From contig NW_023501052.1 of NCBI RefSeq assembly GCF_014066305.1, forward strand, positions 871,001 to 935,000: a stretch of 64,000 nt of DNA, in the 5' to 3' direction. Below, piece after piece: positions 12,785-24,383 of this stretch. The DNA comes from Letharia columbiana (Eukaryota; Ascomycota; Lecanoromycetes; Lecanorales; Parmeliaceae). Both the position numbers and the translations under genes were made by a program. Numbering within the stretch: the stretch's first letter is position 1; each line of letters begins with the position of its first letter. The notes under the pieces were generated by a model. The model had not been told where the DNA came from, did no database searches, and was given only the letters and a program-made list of their open reading frames with translations.

Positions 12785-15700
12785 TTACTCAGCCTCTTTA
12801 TGGAATTCCCTCCAGCTGGCCCCATACTTCTTGCGCACCTCCCTCCTCTCCGTCTGCCTCAACTGCATTTCCTTCCCCTCCTTCCTCACCACTTCCCCAA
12901 ACAAAAACTCATGTGTCTCCTCCCATAGCTCATCCTGATGGATCGGACACGGTATGTCTCCCACCCTGATGCGTAGCATCTCAGTCGGCAGTTTCCCAAG
13001 CTCATTGCGCGCGTCTAGATCGCTGCCCGCCTCTACAAGAAGCTTGACTACCTCTAGATTACCGCTGTCGACGGCGTAGTGCAGGGCAGTCTCGCCGTAG
13101 AAGTCCCTGGCTCGCACATCAGCACCTTTGGAGAGGAGTAGCTCGACAATGCCGGTGCGACCGGATTGTGAGGCGTGGTGTAAAGCGGTCTTTTCGTGCG
13201 TGGGGTCGCGGTCTTCGATGTCGGCGCCCGGTTGGGAAAGTGCTGTCTGGAGGGTCGAGACGTTGCTGAGGACTGCAATGAGTGGTATCGTAGCGAATAT
13301 GTTCATGGATTCGAGGCCTTCAATTAGTGGATCATCATTCTCTGGCAGCTTCTGCGATTTGTAGACTGAGTATCTGCCCGACTCTGGTGTCATATCGTCT
13401 GCACTTACGAGGCCGGCGCTTTGTAGGAGAAACCGAACGGCAGCACGATTACCGGTCCATGCGACCCAATCGAGGGGCGTGAGGACGAAATCTCGGTCGG
13501 CATCTATGAGGCTTTGGAGATCTGTTTGCTGCAGGAGTAGCTTGATGACTTGATCGCGTCCGAGCTCGGCGGCTGAGAGTAGAGAATTGTAGCCTTCCCC
13601 TTCTTCGTTATTTAAATCATAAACTTGCTCTTCTAGAAGGGTGTGGCATATATGACGGAGATCATAGTGCACAGCGACTGTCAACGGTCCCTTGATACGT
13701 GAGGTCCACCAGAGCTGTCGGAGAACTCCGAGGGCCATTTGACGGTTCATGTCATCGAGGATGAACTTCACGGCCAACGATTGCAAGTCTTTCTCAAGAC
13801 GGTCTTTTAAGTGACGTGCCCAGTAGTGCGCTGCGTATTGATAGAGTGCTAGCGGTGTTCCACTCTGAGCATGGTAGAAGGAAGTCTTGTCGCCGTCTAC
13901 TACATCCTTTGCTGTCTCACTTGCATTGGATATTTGCATGGCATAAGGACAACCCAAGAGCCCATCGACGTTGTCGCTGTAATATCCATCTCGGCCAAAA
14001 CGGTAGACGTAATGCCGGCCATTGCAGCAAAGTCGGTTGCCATCGTAAGTCAAATAAGTGAGACAGGTCGCTGCTAGTAAGCGACGCGCATCAACGAAAT
14101 TCTGGTCGCGGATACTCTCAAGATAGTCCTGCGCGGTATAATGAGCCAAACGCACGATCTTGCTACCTTCTTCAATGTAGATGAGCCCCGCACAAACAGA
14201 TGGGAGATCTTCCTCGTCTGGCATGTTGGCTTCATCAAAGTGGTCTTCACCTGTTGTTACGGCAAGTGCATGTCGAAGCTCCATGATGTTCAGAGGCCGG
14301 AAAGCGTACGATACCCAAGATAATATACGCTCAGCGAGCTCTTTCTCATCCTCGTTCTGCTTATAAATCCGGCTCAATGCGTCATCGTAGGTGTCGAGGA
14401 GGGTCTTTGGTAGCTCTCCGACAGCTTCCTGCAGAGCCTTTCGCGTCATCTTGGTAACAAGAGAGTCCAGAAGAAGCTTCGCCATGAGGAACCTAAAAAC
14501 ACCCATATCAGCATCCGCATCAAATCATGGCTCATAACCCGTTTGGAGAATCAGCGGCCGACTTACATGTTCTGTGCTGCCTCCATGACCTTTGTCTCAA
14601 TCGTTGCTTGCAAGGTTGAGTCCGCAGCGATCCAGCGGCCAAGTCTAGGAGTTGTGGATACTCTCTCTTGTACGTAACGTTTGATATCATCATCGCTTGC
14701 AACTATCTCAATATCAGTATCGACTCCCATATCGGCGCCGAAAGCATCATAGTAGCGGGAGGTAACCATTAGCTTCAGTTTCGGCTTGAGGAACCTTCAA
14801 CTCCGTGAGAAGCCGTAATTTGTACGCAGGCTCACACTCGTCCAGAGCATCAATAACGACATAGACGCTGGCATGCCGGTTGACCTCGGCTTTGAGAACC
14901 TTGATAACTTCGTCAAGCCTTGGGCGGGTAGAAGATCCTTTGGTCACAGATGAGGCGTAAAGCTCTTCCACTTCAGGAGAAAGTCCTCCTTTCTGGCGTA
15001 TCTGCATCCAAATGTTGGCCAGGAGGTTGGCTGGAGTCTGGACCATCTTGTCCTTGTAATTACAATAGATGCAGGCGACGGCAACAGATTGATCGTGTAC
15101 GAGGGTTCGCTCGATGTGCTCGGTCACAATAGCGGCGATGGTGGTCTTGCCAGCTCCAGGGATTCCACTACACCACAAAGAGGCCTTGTCCGCGCTTGAT
15201 AACCACGCGGAGGCTTCGTGGTGTCTCAAAGAACCAACTCCCAGTTCCCTCACACCGACGGGAGAGGACATCATTGTGCCGGTCGCCGAAGCTTAGAGGG
15301 GAAAACCAGTCAACGACCTTCTGAACCGCTTCCACTTCTTGACGATCCTGTAGATACGCCACTCCGATTGACATATCCTGGACTCCGTTGATGAGAGCGG
15401 GTATGTGCATGGTGTCGGCTTTGATGGCCTTTGCTAGGCTGATTTGGTCCCCCTGCAGAGCGAAAATGATAGTCGACTTCTGCCTTTCAACCTGCCTCAG
15501 TAATTCCTCAACTTCCCTTCTGGTAAATGGCCATACAAGTGCTTTGCCGACCTTTTTAAACCTTGAGACCGGCTTGACTTTGTTCACAATCAGCTCCAGC
15601 GCGGTTTCTAGCTGTTCAACGGGGCCGAACTTGAAAGTAAGCGACTGGACACCTCTCAACCAGTCGTCATCTCCGCTGGCCTTTGCCTCATCCGCGCGAT

Positions 15701-15866
15701 TCTCGAGTTCTATAAGTATCCCGTACAGGCTATTTAGCTCTTGAGCAAGGCGGAAACGCTCTCGTGGGGCATTTTTGATGTCGTTGAGGTACTTAATAGC
15801 TTTACCGGCTACGCCGATCAATTGGAGTACGCTGGCGCCTAGGCCGATGGCGGTGACCGGATCCAT
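12785..15866 (-). CDS. NACHT-ankyrin NLR-like protein, two apparent frameshifts
   Basis: Starts at ATG 15866 with a fungal STAND N-terminal helical domain (MDPVTAIGLGASVLQLIGVA..., residues 1 to about 190). A conserved CEGTGSWF segment leads into a NACHT NTPase: P-loop GIPGAGKTT near 15166, Walker B VYVVIDALDEC near 14850, then MVTSR and the helical/winged-helix region. Ankyrin repeats follow at about 13000-13700 (for example KTALHHASQSGRTGIVELLL and ETALHYAVDSGNLEVVKLL). Intron 14492-14566 (GTAAGT...TTTTTAG) rejoins MEAAQNM to FLMAKLLLDSL. The frame changes twice without a normal intron: near 15215-15250 (a 40-bp GTGAGG...GAAG intron at 15214-15253 would be in frame but would delete CEGTGSWF) and near 14780-14800. 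Such proteins are linked to non-self recognition and regulated cell death in fungi. With both shifts the gene is probably dead; if they are errors it is a full receptor of about 1,000 residues. Confidence 0.8.
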
Positions 15867-16384
15867 CCGGTAGATGGCCGTCGATCAATGCCACGGACTT
15901 TTGATGGTAAGGTGCCTCAGATGTCTAGTGGGCCGCCTCAAATGCCCGAGCTACCGCCTGATGACAGGGTTCTACTGAAAAGTGGCAGGTAGACCCGATG
16001 GCAAGGATGACAGAGCCTAGTCTCCTCAGCACCGGACGCCGTGGTGAACTTCCAAAAGACGCCAGCCAATCAGTCATCGAAGGATTTGGCAGGATGAGCT
16101 GCGAATCAACAGCGAGACACGAGTCCGCACAAACGCGCAAAGTCCGAAGGCTACCAGAAGCAATTCTTTGCTGGGGCAGTGTTTATGCGGTGGCAGCGGT
16201 GCTGTATGGAATCTGTCTCTCGCGAGCAGTCACTCAAACAAAGGGGTATTTGTGGTGATCGGGAATCCTCGCTCTTTAGATGCTGCGCAAAGACAGCCTG
16301 CAGGCATGCGGCACGGGGGCTGAGAAATGCCCTGCAGATGTTTCGTAAGCATGCAGGTAATTAAGCCACAGCACCGCCACGAAG
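15867..16384. other. NLR upstream region
   Basis: GC-normal sequence between the NLR start and the AT-rich block. It presumably holds the NLR promoter. No gene recognised. Confidence 0.5.
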
Positions 16385-17148
16385 TCCAGTACACGTCCAT
16401 TGTGTTTATACATGATTTCTTATAAGAGTTTATACTATAAGTATATAGTTTATTCTAATTTATAGCTAATATTCACTTATATATATCTGAAATTTATTAG
16501 ATCTCTACTAATTTACTCTTAAATAGATTTCTAAACTTCTTTTTTAATACTCTAAAATATTATATAAGATAGAAATTACGATATATCTTACGTAATAGTC
16601 TTAATATCTAGTATTTTAGCATTATAAGACCTCGATCTTAAAGAGATTTAATGAAGAAACGAAGAATAATAGTTATAAATATATTTTACTATAGAGTAAT
16701 TATTTAATATTATATTTTTAAGCGAAGAAGAAATCGTAGAATAATACGCTCTAATTAATTCGAGTACTCTCAAGTTAAATCGAGTCGTAAGTCTTTAATT
16801 TCTATATTAATATTAAGTAAGTTTTTTTTAAGATATTATATTTATATAATCGCTATAAAGAACTAGATAACGATAGCGAGATTAAATAATAACGTGATAT
16901 TACTTTAAAAGATCTTTAGAAATAGAGTAATAAGGGAAGCGTACTTAAGTAAGGTTAATATAAAGTAATTATTAAATAATAAGGGTCTAAGTAATCGATT
17001 TTTAAATATAAAAAAATAACCCTTAAAGGTTTACTCTAAAGACTTCGAATAAATTTAATTCGTTTAAAAATATTATATTCGAGTTTTTCTTTCAAGTCGC
17101 CTATTAATATTATAAGCTAAGTATCTTTTATTATCTAAAATAGATATA

Positions 17149-17220
17149 TATAAGCCTTTCTATAAGCCTTTCTATAAGCCTTTCTATAAGCCTTTCTATA
17201 AGTCTTTTTATAAGCCTTCT
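17149..17220. repeat. 12-bp tandem array, six copies
   Basis: Six contiguous copies of TATAAGCCTTTC. The first four are identical; the last two carry one to two changes. Confidence 0.95.
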
Positions 17221-19150
17221 TAATCTAAAATAGATATATTTATATAACTCTTAATATTAATTAATTATCAAATAGATAACTTAGAAGATTAAGAGAAGAA
17301 TTTATTAATTTATAGTTCTTATTATAGCGAGTAAATTATATTTCTCTTCGTTATAATTTCTTTAAAGGCTTTTAAAGAAGCTATTTAAAGAAGTACGTTT
17401 AGATATTATAATTAATAAATATAATTAAGCTCTTTATAATCTATAAGCTTAACGAAGATTCTTATAAAAAGAAGTCTACTATTTTATTAATTATATTATA
17501 TTATAATATTACTTATTCTACTCTTAATTAACATATTAATAAAAAGATTTATTTTTATTAAGAAGTATATAAGTATAAATAATAACTAAGTTCTATAGAG
17601 GAGTAAGCTTTAAGTTTATAAATTCTATAAATAGTAAAGTAAGATTAATCTTTAAGAGTTATCTCTATTTAAAATATAACTAAAGAAATATTAATAGTAA
17701 AAAAAGATTATAAAGAACTAGACTTAAATTAAGATAATTAGCTTTTTAAGACGTTATTAAAAGCTATAAAGTTAATATAATTAGTTATTAAATAAAGAAT
17801 AATCTATAACTTATAATTTAATAAAATTAATATAATAATTTCGACTTATAAAGTTAGTAATTTAGAAATATAATATTTAGAAGATAGATATATATAATAT
17901 AAATAAGAAAGAAATTACTCTCGATTCTACTAATAGAATAAAAGTCGTTATCTTTTAAGTATAATATATAGATATATAAAACTTAGAATAAGAGTAGAGA
18001 ATAAATAATTTTTATCGAATATATATTCGCTAATAAAAGACTTTTTATATTAATTATTATCTTTAAAGATAAGCGTTATATAAAGACTTAATATAATATT
18101 ATAGAGAATAAAGTTATATAAATTAAGAATAAGTAAAATTAATTAAATAAATAACGTATTAGATCTAAATTAATTTATTAAGTAAGCTATTTTCTTATAT
18201 AAATTTAATAAGAGGAAGAAGCGCTTCTTAAAATAGCGTTCTAACTTATCTCTTATAGAAGCTTTAAGCTATAGACTCGAAAGACAATTTAAGAATAATA
18301 TCGTCTTCTTATTTATAATGAATATATATTATATATTAATATTAAAGTTATAGAGTTCTATACTAATAACGATATTATTCTCTTATATCTATTTATTTAT
18401 ATTATATATATACTTTAATTACTTAATATCGAATTTTTTATATCTTTAATAATAGTATATTATAAATATTTAGAGAAAGATATAAAGTATAAAGATAGCT
18501 ACTTAATAAATAAAGCATATTTTATTTAAATAATTTAAATAATAAGAAAGAACGCTATAATAAAATAGAATATTAAATATATATAATAAAAGAGTAGCCT
18601 ATTTTTAATTTAATTATAACTTATTCTTAATAGATTTAAACTTAAAGTATTAGAATTATCGTTAAATTTATTCATCTAGATATATTTATAGATATTATAT
18701 CTAAGAATAACTTAGTTTTTATATTTTATATACTAGTAAATATAAAGTAAATTAATTAGCTACTTTAATAAATAAAGATTAAAAATTATAATTTTATAAT
18801 ATTAGAAAAGCTTAATAAAGTATATAGCTTAGCTCTCGCTATTAATATCTTACTTAATATTATTAATAATAATCTTATTAAGATAAATAAATAAAAAAAG
18901 AATAAGATTAAGTATAGATAAGTATATTAAAAGAAAGTATAAATTATAAATCTTAATATTATTTAATAGCGAAAAGAATAACTTCGCTATAAAGTAATTC
19001 AAATAGGAATTTTAAAAATATTATTATATCGAACTAGGTATTTTTAAAAATATAAAGAGAGATAGAAGTCTAGTTAAAAAAAAGGCTACTATATCTTCAA
19101 CGCTAGACTTACTAAAACTACTATTATTCGCTTTACTAGAGTCTCTATCG

Positions 19151-19210
19151 TAGTCTCCGCCGTAGTCTTCGCCGTAGTCTTCGCTATAGTCTTCGTCATA
19201 GTCTCTACCG
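19151..19210. repeat. 12-bp tandem array, five copies
   Basis: Five contiguous copies of TAGTCTTCGCCG and close variants. On the minus strand this reads as an acidic Tyr/Glu/Asp-rich tetrapeptide repeat inside a Ser-rich ORF (19024-19344), the only open frame of any length in the AT-rich block. Confidence 0.9.
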
Positions 19211-19815
19211 CTATAATAATAGTAAGATAGAAGAGATAGAAGAGATATGGAAAAAGAGGTAGAAGAGATAAGATAGTAAGAAGAGATAGTAAAAGAAAAG
19301 ATAGTGGAAGAAGAGATAGTAAAAGAAGAGGTATAGATTTTCACGAGTTAGTAGATCGATAAGGCTTAAAAAATAATAATTTAGGTTCTTTAATATAGAA
19401 GTCTTAATAATAGTAAGTAAGAACTAGAGTAATTTATTCTTATTATATAACGGAGTTATTATAGAAATTTAGTATTTAGTAGGAAGTAGACATTTAAGTA
19501 TTATGAACCGGATTTATTAGTTTTAAGATTCCGCATTTTCTAGTATTATACGTTTTCTTATAAAACTAAGTACGAGGGGTAAATATCTTATATCAGTTAA
19601 ACCACCAAAAAAATGAGGCTTGACAGGGTTTCCTGCTTAGACTCACTGCGTGAGGCTACTGAGACTACGTATATTCATATAGGATTAATATGACGCCTCA
19701 GGTCACTCACTTTGGAATTATGTTCTGATCACAGCAGTACTCGTATGTCGACGCAGACTAAGCTACATTGGACTAGCAACAATCACTATACGAGGTATCC
19801 CGAGAAAATTAAAAA

Positions 19816-19883
19816 CCGCAACACCATTGTACCAGCCGAGCCAGCGCCAATAGGAATCAAACCTATTACGAATCATATACCTC
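19816..19883 (-). repeat. second copy of the 60-bp dispersed segment, inverted
   Basis: Reverse complement of the segment at 9409-9468, with a few substitutions and a short insertion (CCGAGCCAG region). It lies just outside the right edge of the AT-rich block. Confidence 0.7.
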
Positions 19884-20430
19884 TAACTCTGCCGACCAAC
19901 CTGCGTCCAGCTCAGTCCATTGCCCATGTTTGTTACCTTCATAGTTCCGCCCAAAGCCAAATTATCACCCAACATTAATCTACTCCCGTGAACGTTGCCG
20001 TCTTGTCTCCGCACCAAAGCCATACTATAGCTTTTTTCCTTCGCTCGACCATTCCCGCTCGAGAGCTCTACTGTCATTAGGAGTAGGAACTTTATCCTCT
20101 TCGTTTGACAGATTCTCGTCGACAAAAGACACATTGCTGTTGTAGTCGGGTATATTCTCCATTTTATCTATTATATGTTCATTATCGTACGTAATACAAC
20201 TTCTGAGGTTGGAGTTCTTACCTCTGTTGCTGATCGTTTTCTATAATTTCGAGCAGAGTTACCTGGGTAGTTGAGGTTCTTCCCTCTGTTGCTTGCCATT
20301 TTTCTATGGACTCGAGCAAAATTGCCTCTGGAATTTGACAGATGTTTTCCTAGTACGCGCAGAGTTGCGTTCGAAGGCGGGGCTGTTGCCTCTTATATCC
20401 ACCACATTTTCCTCCGAGATATGTCAAAAT
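19884..20430 (-). pseudogene. third, degenerate copy of the RGN-repeat tail
   Basis: The minus strand contains units matching the RGN repeats at 9480-9720 (shared blocks such as CTCGAGCAAAATT and CCTCTGTTGCTTGCCA on the plus strand, 20230-20400). A divergent Gly/Asn-rich ORF lies at 19883-20134 (DNLALGGTMKVTNMGNG). No nuclease-fold domain is present. I read it as a decayed paralogous fragment of the gene at 10.2-11.3 kb. Confidence 0.5.
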
Positions 20431-20846
20431 GTCGGTTTGTTTAGGGGTAAATAAAGACTTATTCTTGGAATCAGTATACGGCGACGCTGATGCGCCAAAC
20501 TAACAAGACTGGGGTTCCTGGGCCTAGTGATCGAGTGTTGAGAAGAGTTGAATGTGAAATCAGGTAGCTGGAGCCGAGTTAATTGCTAGCCACAATCGTA
20601 GATATCTCGCCCCCTGGAATTCACTATCAGACAGTCCCTGCTATGTCGAGGATTGTCGCTGGGGTGTATTGTCTAAGCACAGAGTAACAGCAGTTTCATG
20701 GTTTGGAGGTGGTTTGGCACCCACAGCAGGAATAGCGACACTACGAATAATTTGGACAAATAACAGATCATGGCCCCTTATGTTCCACTATAGTATCATA
20801 TCCACATCCCCAAACTCATACACTCCAAAATCATACATCCAAAATG
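20431..20846. other. intergenic, nothing recognised
   Basis: 3' flank of the permease. No gene or RNA recognised. Confidence 0.5.
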
Positions 20847-22465
20847 CTATATGGCGTCCGCAGCCAACATATCAGCATCAGGAGCAACATACTTCGGTCC
20901 CTCATACTCCCGCTGCCGCCAAAACCAAAACAGCGCTACAAATATCGTCGTGCCGCCAGTCAAAAGGCTGGAGTAATTCATCGTGGGCGCCGAAACGGGC
21001 ATGGAGAACGGAAAGCAGAATATCACGACAAAGACTATGATGTACATGCAAGCGACAGCGTTTACGATGAAGCCGGTAGGCCCTCTCATCCAGAACCAGC
21101 CTGGCGCTACTTCGGACCGTCGGCTTAGCAGATGCGGGAGGATGGCTGCTAAGTAGGATATACTTGATAGCACGACGAAAGAATCTATAAAGGCGTTGAA
21201 AGCCGCTTGGGATCCGAGGTAGATGCAAGCTAGGATGGTGGAGATGACCGCGCAGAGGAGGATCGCGTTGAAAGGGTTGCGGTGTTTGTGGCTGACTCGG
21301 CTGAACAAGCCAGCAAAGGGAGTCGCGTTATCACGTGCTAAGGTCCAGAACACGCGGCTAGCGGTGAGGTAGCAGCCTAGTAGTGATATCAGGTTGGGTA
21401 AGATGGCGATGATGAGCAGGCCGAGAGTTCCTCCGGCTGAGCCGGTCGCTTGTTGGTAAATGGAGGCGAGGGGGAAGAGGAAGGTGCTATCGAGGATTTT
21501 ATTGAGATCGGATATGCTGTAGAAGATGGAGATGAGATAAGTGAAGCCTGTGATAAAGCCGATGACGAATTGGGCGAGGATAGCTTTGGGGATATTCTTG
21601 CTTGGCCTGGTGGTGGAGGATTAGTAAACACTGTAGCCAACTTGACACCGTTCAAGGCCTCTCACTTGGGAATCTCCTCCGCGAGATGAGTTACTACATC
21701 TGGAGTTCCCACAGAGTAGGCACCGTTTAACATGCCGAGTAAAAAAACGAATCCATTGCTCGAATACCCAGTCGTATTTGTCCATTCACTCCAGACGAAC
21801 GCGTTGGTAGCGTGCATAGGCGGCATTGATGCGCATACAATTATTGTGATCAGAACGCCGGCCACGATGAGGAAAGCGCCTCCCTGTTCCAGTAATGGAA
21901 GGATCCAGTTGGCAAAAAGCACACAGAAACAAGCCAGCCAATTGACAATGATGTAAGCAACAAAGACGTGCCACCTCTGCGTCACGAATGCCGGATGGAA
22001 AGCCGCGTACATGGACACAGCTTGTGCCCCAATGATTTCTGTAGTAGCAGCAATCGCGAAGACCCAAGCGAGGAAGTTCCACCATCCCGCAAACCAGCCG
22101 CAAACGCGACCGTATTTCCCGGCCGTGATAGAAGCCCAGTGATAGACCCCACCAGAGGACGGCATGGCAGAAGCGAGCTCGGCGATTGAAGCTGCAACGA
22201 GCCAGTAGAAGACGGATACAACGATGAATTCATAGAGCACGCCTGGAGGACCGCCGTTATAGATTGCGACGGTCACGCTTCCTCCAAGTGCCACCCAGAC
22301 ATTGCCGCTTGTGACGGCGAGTCCGCAGATGGCGAGGAAGCTGAAATTGCGGTCGAGTTCTTGCTTATGCCCGGATGCGTTGATGGGGATCTCGATGACA
22401 GCGCCAGTGGTGGTTTCGGGGTCTTTCCGTTCAAGGGCCGTCTTATCGTCGAGGGAGTCCGCCAT
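20847..22465 (-). CDS. APC-superfamily amino acid/GABA/choline-type permease
   Basis: Starts at ATG 22465 (MADSLDDKT...). Exon 1 is 22465-21666, intron 21607-21665 (GTGAGA...CCACCAG), exon 2 21606-20847; total 519 residues, normal for the family. About 12 hydrophobic segments are seen. The first domain carries FLAICGLAVTSGNVWVALGG, then AELASAMPSSGGVYHWA and the WWNFLAW region; the second contains FVIGFITGFTYLISIFYSI and RVFWTLARDNATPFAG. These are typical of fungal GABA/choline/amino-acid permeases (Uga4/Hnm1-like) of the plasma membrane. The splice restores continuous homology across EEIPKPSKNIPKAI. Substrate cannot be assigned from sequence alone. The gene looks intact, unlike its accessory neighbours. 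Confidence 0.9.
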
Positions 22466-23156
22466 GTTCGATCGCCTTCCTCTCAGACGGCCAGATGTGG
22501 AGAGAACCTGAGTCTTTGTTACCACACAATAGTCGTGAAAAAGGTGTAACGAGAGAAATTTGTTGCAAAAGGAAATAATGATTTCGAGGCTACCTTTATC
22601 TCATGTCCAGCGTTATTTCGTCCCATGCGCAGTGATTGGCCAGCAATTCCACATATTGCATCGAGGAGCTTTCCTCCTTCCTCATCGAGAGTAGTAATAA
22701 GATATAGCATGCAACTCAATCGTTGGCCGTTGGAACGGGTCTTTTGGTGGCAGGGGGAACTCGGGCCGACGGGAGCCTTCGTTTCAGCAGCAGTTAGTCA
22801 TAAGTTGTACTGTTAATTCAGGATATGAAAACTTGTCGTCTTATCGTCACATTTTTCTACATCGTAGTCTCTAGTCGACGTGCGATATTAGAATGATAAT
22901 TGTACTCGCAGTTTCATACAAATACCTAGGTAGTAGATATGTGTGGGAAAGCGGTCATACGCTTTCAAGCCTACAACTAGTATAAGTTACTGTTTAGTGA
23001 CGGATTACTAGTGATCACCTTTTGGTCTAGTCGTAACGAGCATAACCCGTCCCGCTTCTGTAGTGTGGCGGATTCAATCCCAGCTACAAGTAAGCTAGAT
23101 ATGGCTAGCATGCTCGATAGCTTGGACAACTACATCAGACCGAAGCCCGTTCATTA
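22466..23156. other. permease upstream region
   Basis: Promoter side of the permease, up to the transposon edge at 23157. No other gene recognised. Confidence 0.5.
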
Positions 23157-23347
23157 AGGGCCAGTTCGGTAACCACATATTTTGAAAATAACCCCTACTT
23201 ATTTTCACTAAATAACGCCACCTCTTGGCAAATGAAAATATGGCTTAAAAATGACACTAATTTATATTCAAAATATGTAAAATACGAGTAAAGGCCTATG
23301 AATTAAATTCATAACCGTTTTTTTGATCAGGGCTGTCGAGTAAATTT

Positions 23348-23391
23348 GGTGAGCGGTCTTTGGTGAGCGATCTTTGGTGAGCGATATTTGA
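23348..23391 (+). repeat. 14-bp tandem repeat, three copies
   Basis: Three copies of GGTGAGCG(G/A)TCTTT with minor changes, inside the left half of the transposon. Confidence 0.85.
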
Positions 23392-23696
23392 ATTCCTTGC
23401 GCTTTAATAATCATAAGACCAAATCTCAAAATTCTTAAGAATTTGGAAAGCGCAAACGGCGCTCCACAATTTAAAAAAAATCTCAAAATTTCAATAGAAA
23501 ACAAAAAGTTATTCCTATTGTGAATAACGTACACCTATTTTTTTGATGGTTGCGGACGCTAGTTTATTTACCCGCGGTGACTCAGCCGGTCTAACTAAAG
23601 AGCGTAGTGACCCTGAATTAATGATTGGCTGCACATACAAATTCAAGGTTTTCAAGCTCAGCCCTATCTTATTCTGTTATATATACTGATATATAC

Positions 23697-24094
23697 GGTT
23701 CCGTTCGGTAACTCTGTTTCTGAGGCTGAGTCAGAAACGTCGCAAAAATTGAGAAAATCATCTTCTCCATCAGTGACCATTGAATTTCTATAATTTCACG
23801 TCATTATGGCGGAGACAACTGCTGCTACTGCTGCATAGGCTTTGACTATCATTGATACTTCTATTGCCCCCATCATTGCCATTGATGTCCCTGCTGGTGT
23901 CCCTGTTGGTGTCCCTGCTGGTGTCCCTACTGGTGGGGTTAGGGTTAGGGTAACCCTAATACCTATATGTATATTGGTCATGGATGTCCATTATTTTAGC
24001 GTGCTTAGCCTTATTTTGCCAAAAACAAGGCTCGAGGCTTGTTTTCAGATATTTTGAAAATATATTCTGAAAATATGGTAACCGAACGATACCC
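23697..24094. mobile_element. probable nested element with related short TIRs
   Basis: GGTTCCGTTCGGTAAC at 23697-23712 and GGTAACCGAACGATACCC at 24077-24094 are imperfect inverted repeats sharing the CGTTCGGT core with the outer element's ends. Both are flanked by TATATA-rich DNA. About 398 bp. It may be an older related MITE inside the larger one, or subterminal repeats of the outer element. Confidence 0.55.
23885..23960 (+). repeat. 12-bp tandem repeat followed by head-to-head telomere-like motif
   Basis: About four copies of GGTGTCCCTGCT variants run into GGGTTAGGGTTAGGGTAACC and then CTAA, i.e. two TTAGGG units facing an inverted CCCTAA. Confidence 0.85.
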
Positions 24095-24383
24095 TGTATA
24101 TATATGACGCTAAGTTGAAAATAAGTAGGGGTTATTTTCAAAATATGTGGTTACCGAACTGGCCCTTAGTAAATCCTTGATGCTTTCGTAGCACTGTGAA
24201 TCAAAGGGTCATCTTCGGGGAATAACTATCCAAGCATTTTTTGATGAGAAGCTGCAAAGTAGCTCTGAACGTCAGGCAGGCTACTTGACCTCATTCTCCA
24301 CTAGTGGCCTTACCTGCTCAAGTCTACTTCACTCACCACAGTGCTTCCGCATCCATAGATCAGTCATACACTGACCTTCTTAC

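Larger units (their letters stand above)
16385..19560. repeat. AT-rich block, likely RIP-degraded repeat
   Basis: About 3.2 kb of overwhelmingly A/T sequence, full of TATA, TTAA and AATA runs and stops in every frame, with abrupt edges into normal sequence. In Pezizomycotina this composition is the hallmark of transposable elements mutated by repeat-induced point mutation. No transposon domain can be read any more. It contains two short 12-bp tandem arrays, listed separately. Confidence 0.8.
23157..24166. mobile_element. DNA transposon relic with 52-bp perfect TIRs, TA duplication
   Basis: The ends are perfect inverted repeats of about 52 bp starting AGGGCCAGTTCGGTAACC (left 23157-23208, right 24115-24166). 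TA flanks both sides (23155-23156 and 24167-24168). Total length is 1,010 bp with no transposase ORF, so it is a non-autonomous (MITE-like) element. The TA target duplication fits the Tc1/mariner-pogo superfamily. The arms are unmutated, indicating a fairly young insertion or one that has escaped RIP. Confidence 0.9.

Noticed and set aside
15214..15253. 40-bp in-frame intron in the NLR gene
   Set aside because: Possible, but it is shorter than every other intron here, lacks a branch site and would delete a conserved pre-P-loop motif; a frameshift is preferred.
19024..19344. 106-residue Ser/Tyr-rich ORF in the AT-rich block
   Set aside because: Composition is explained by the 12-bp tandem array and AT-rich codons; probably not a gene.
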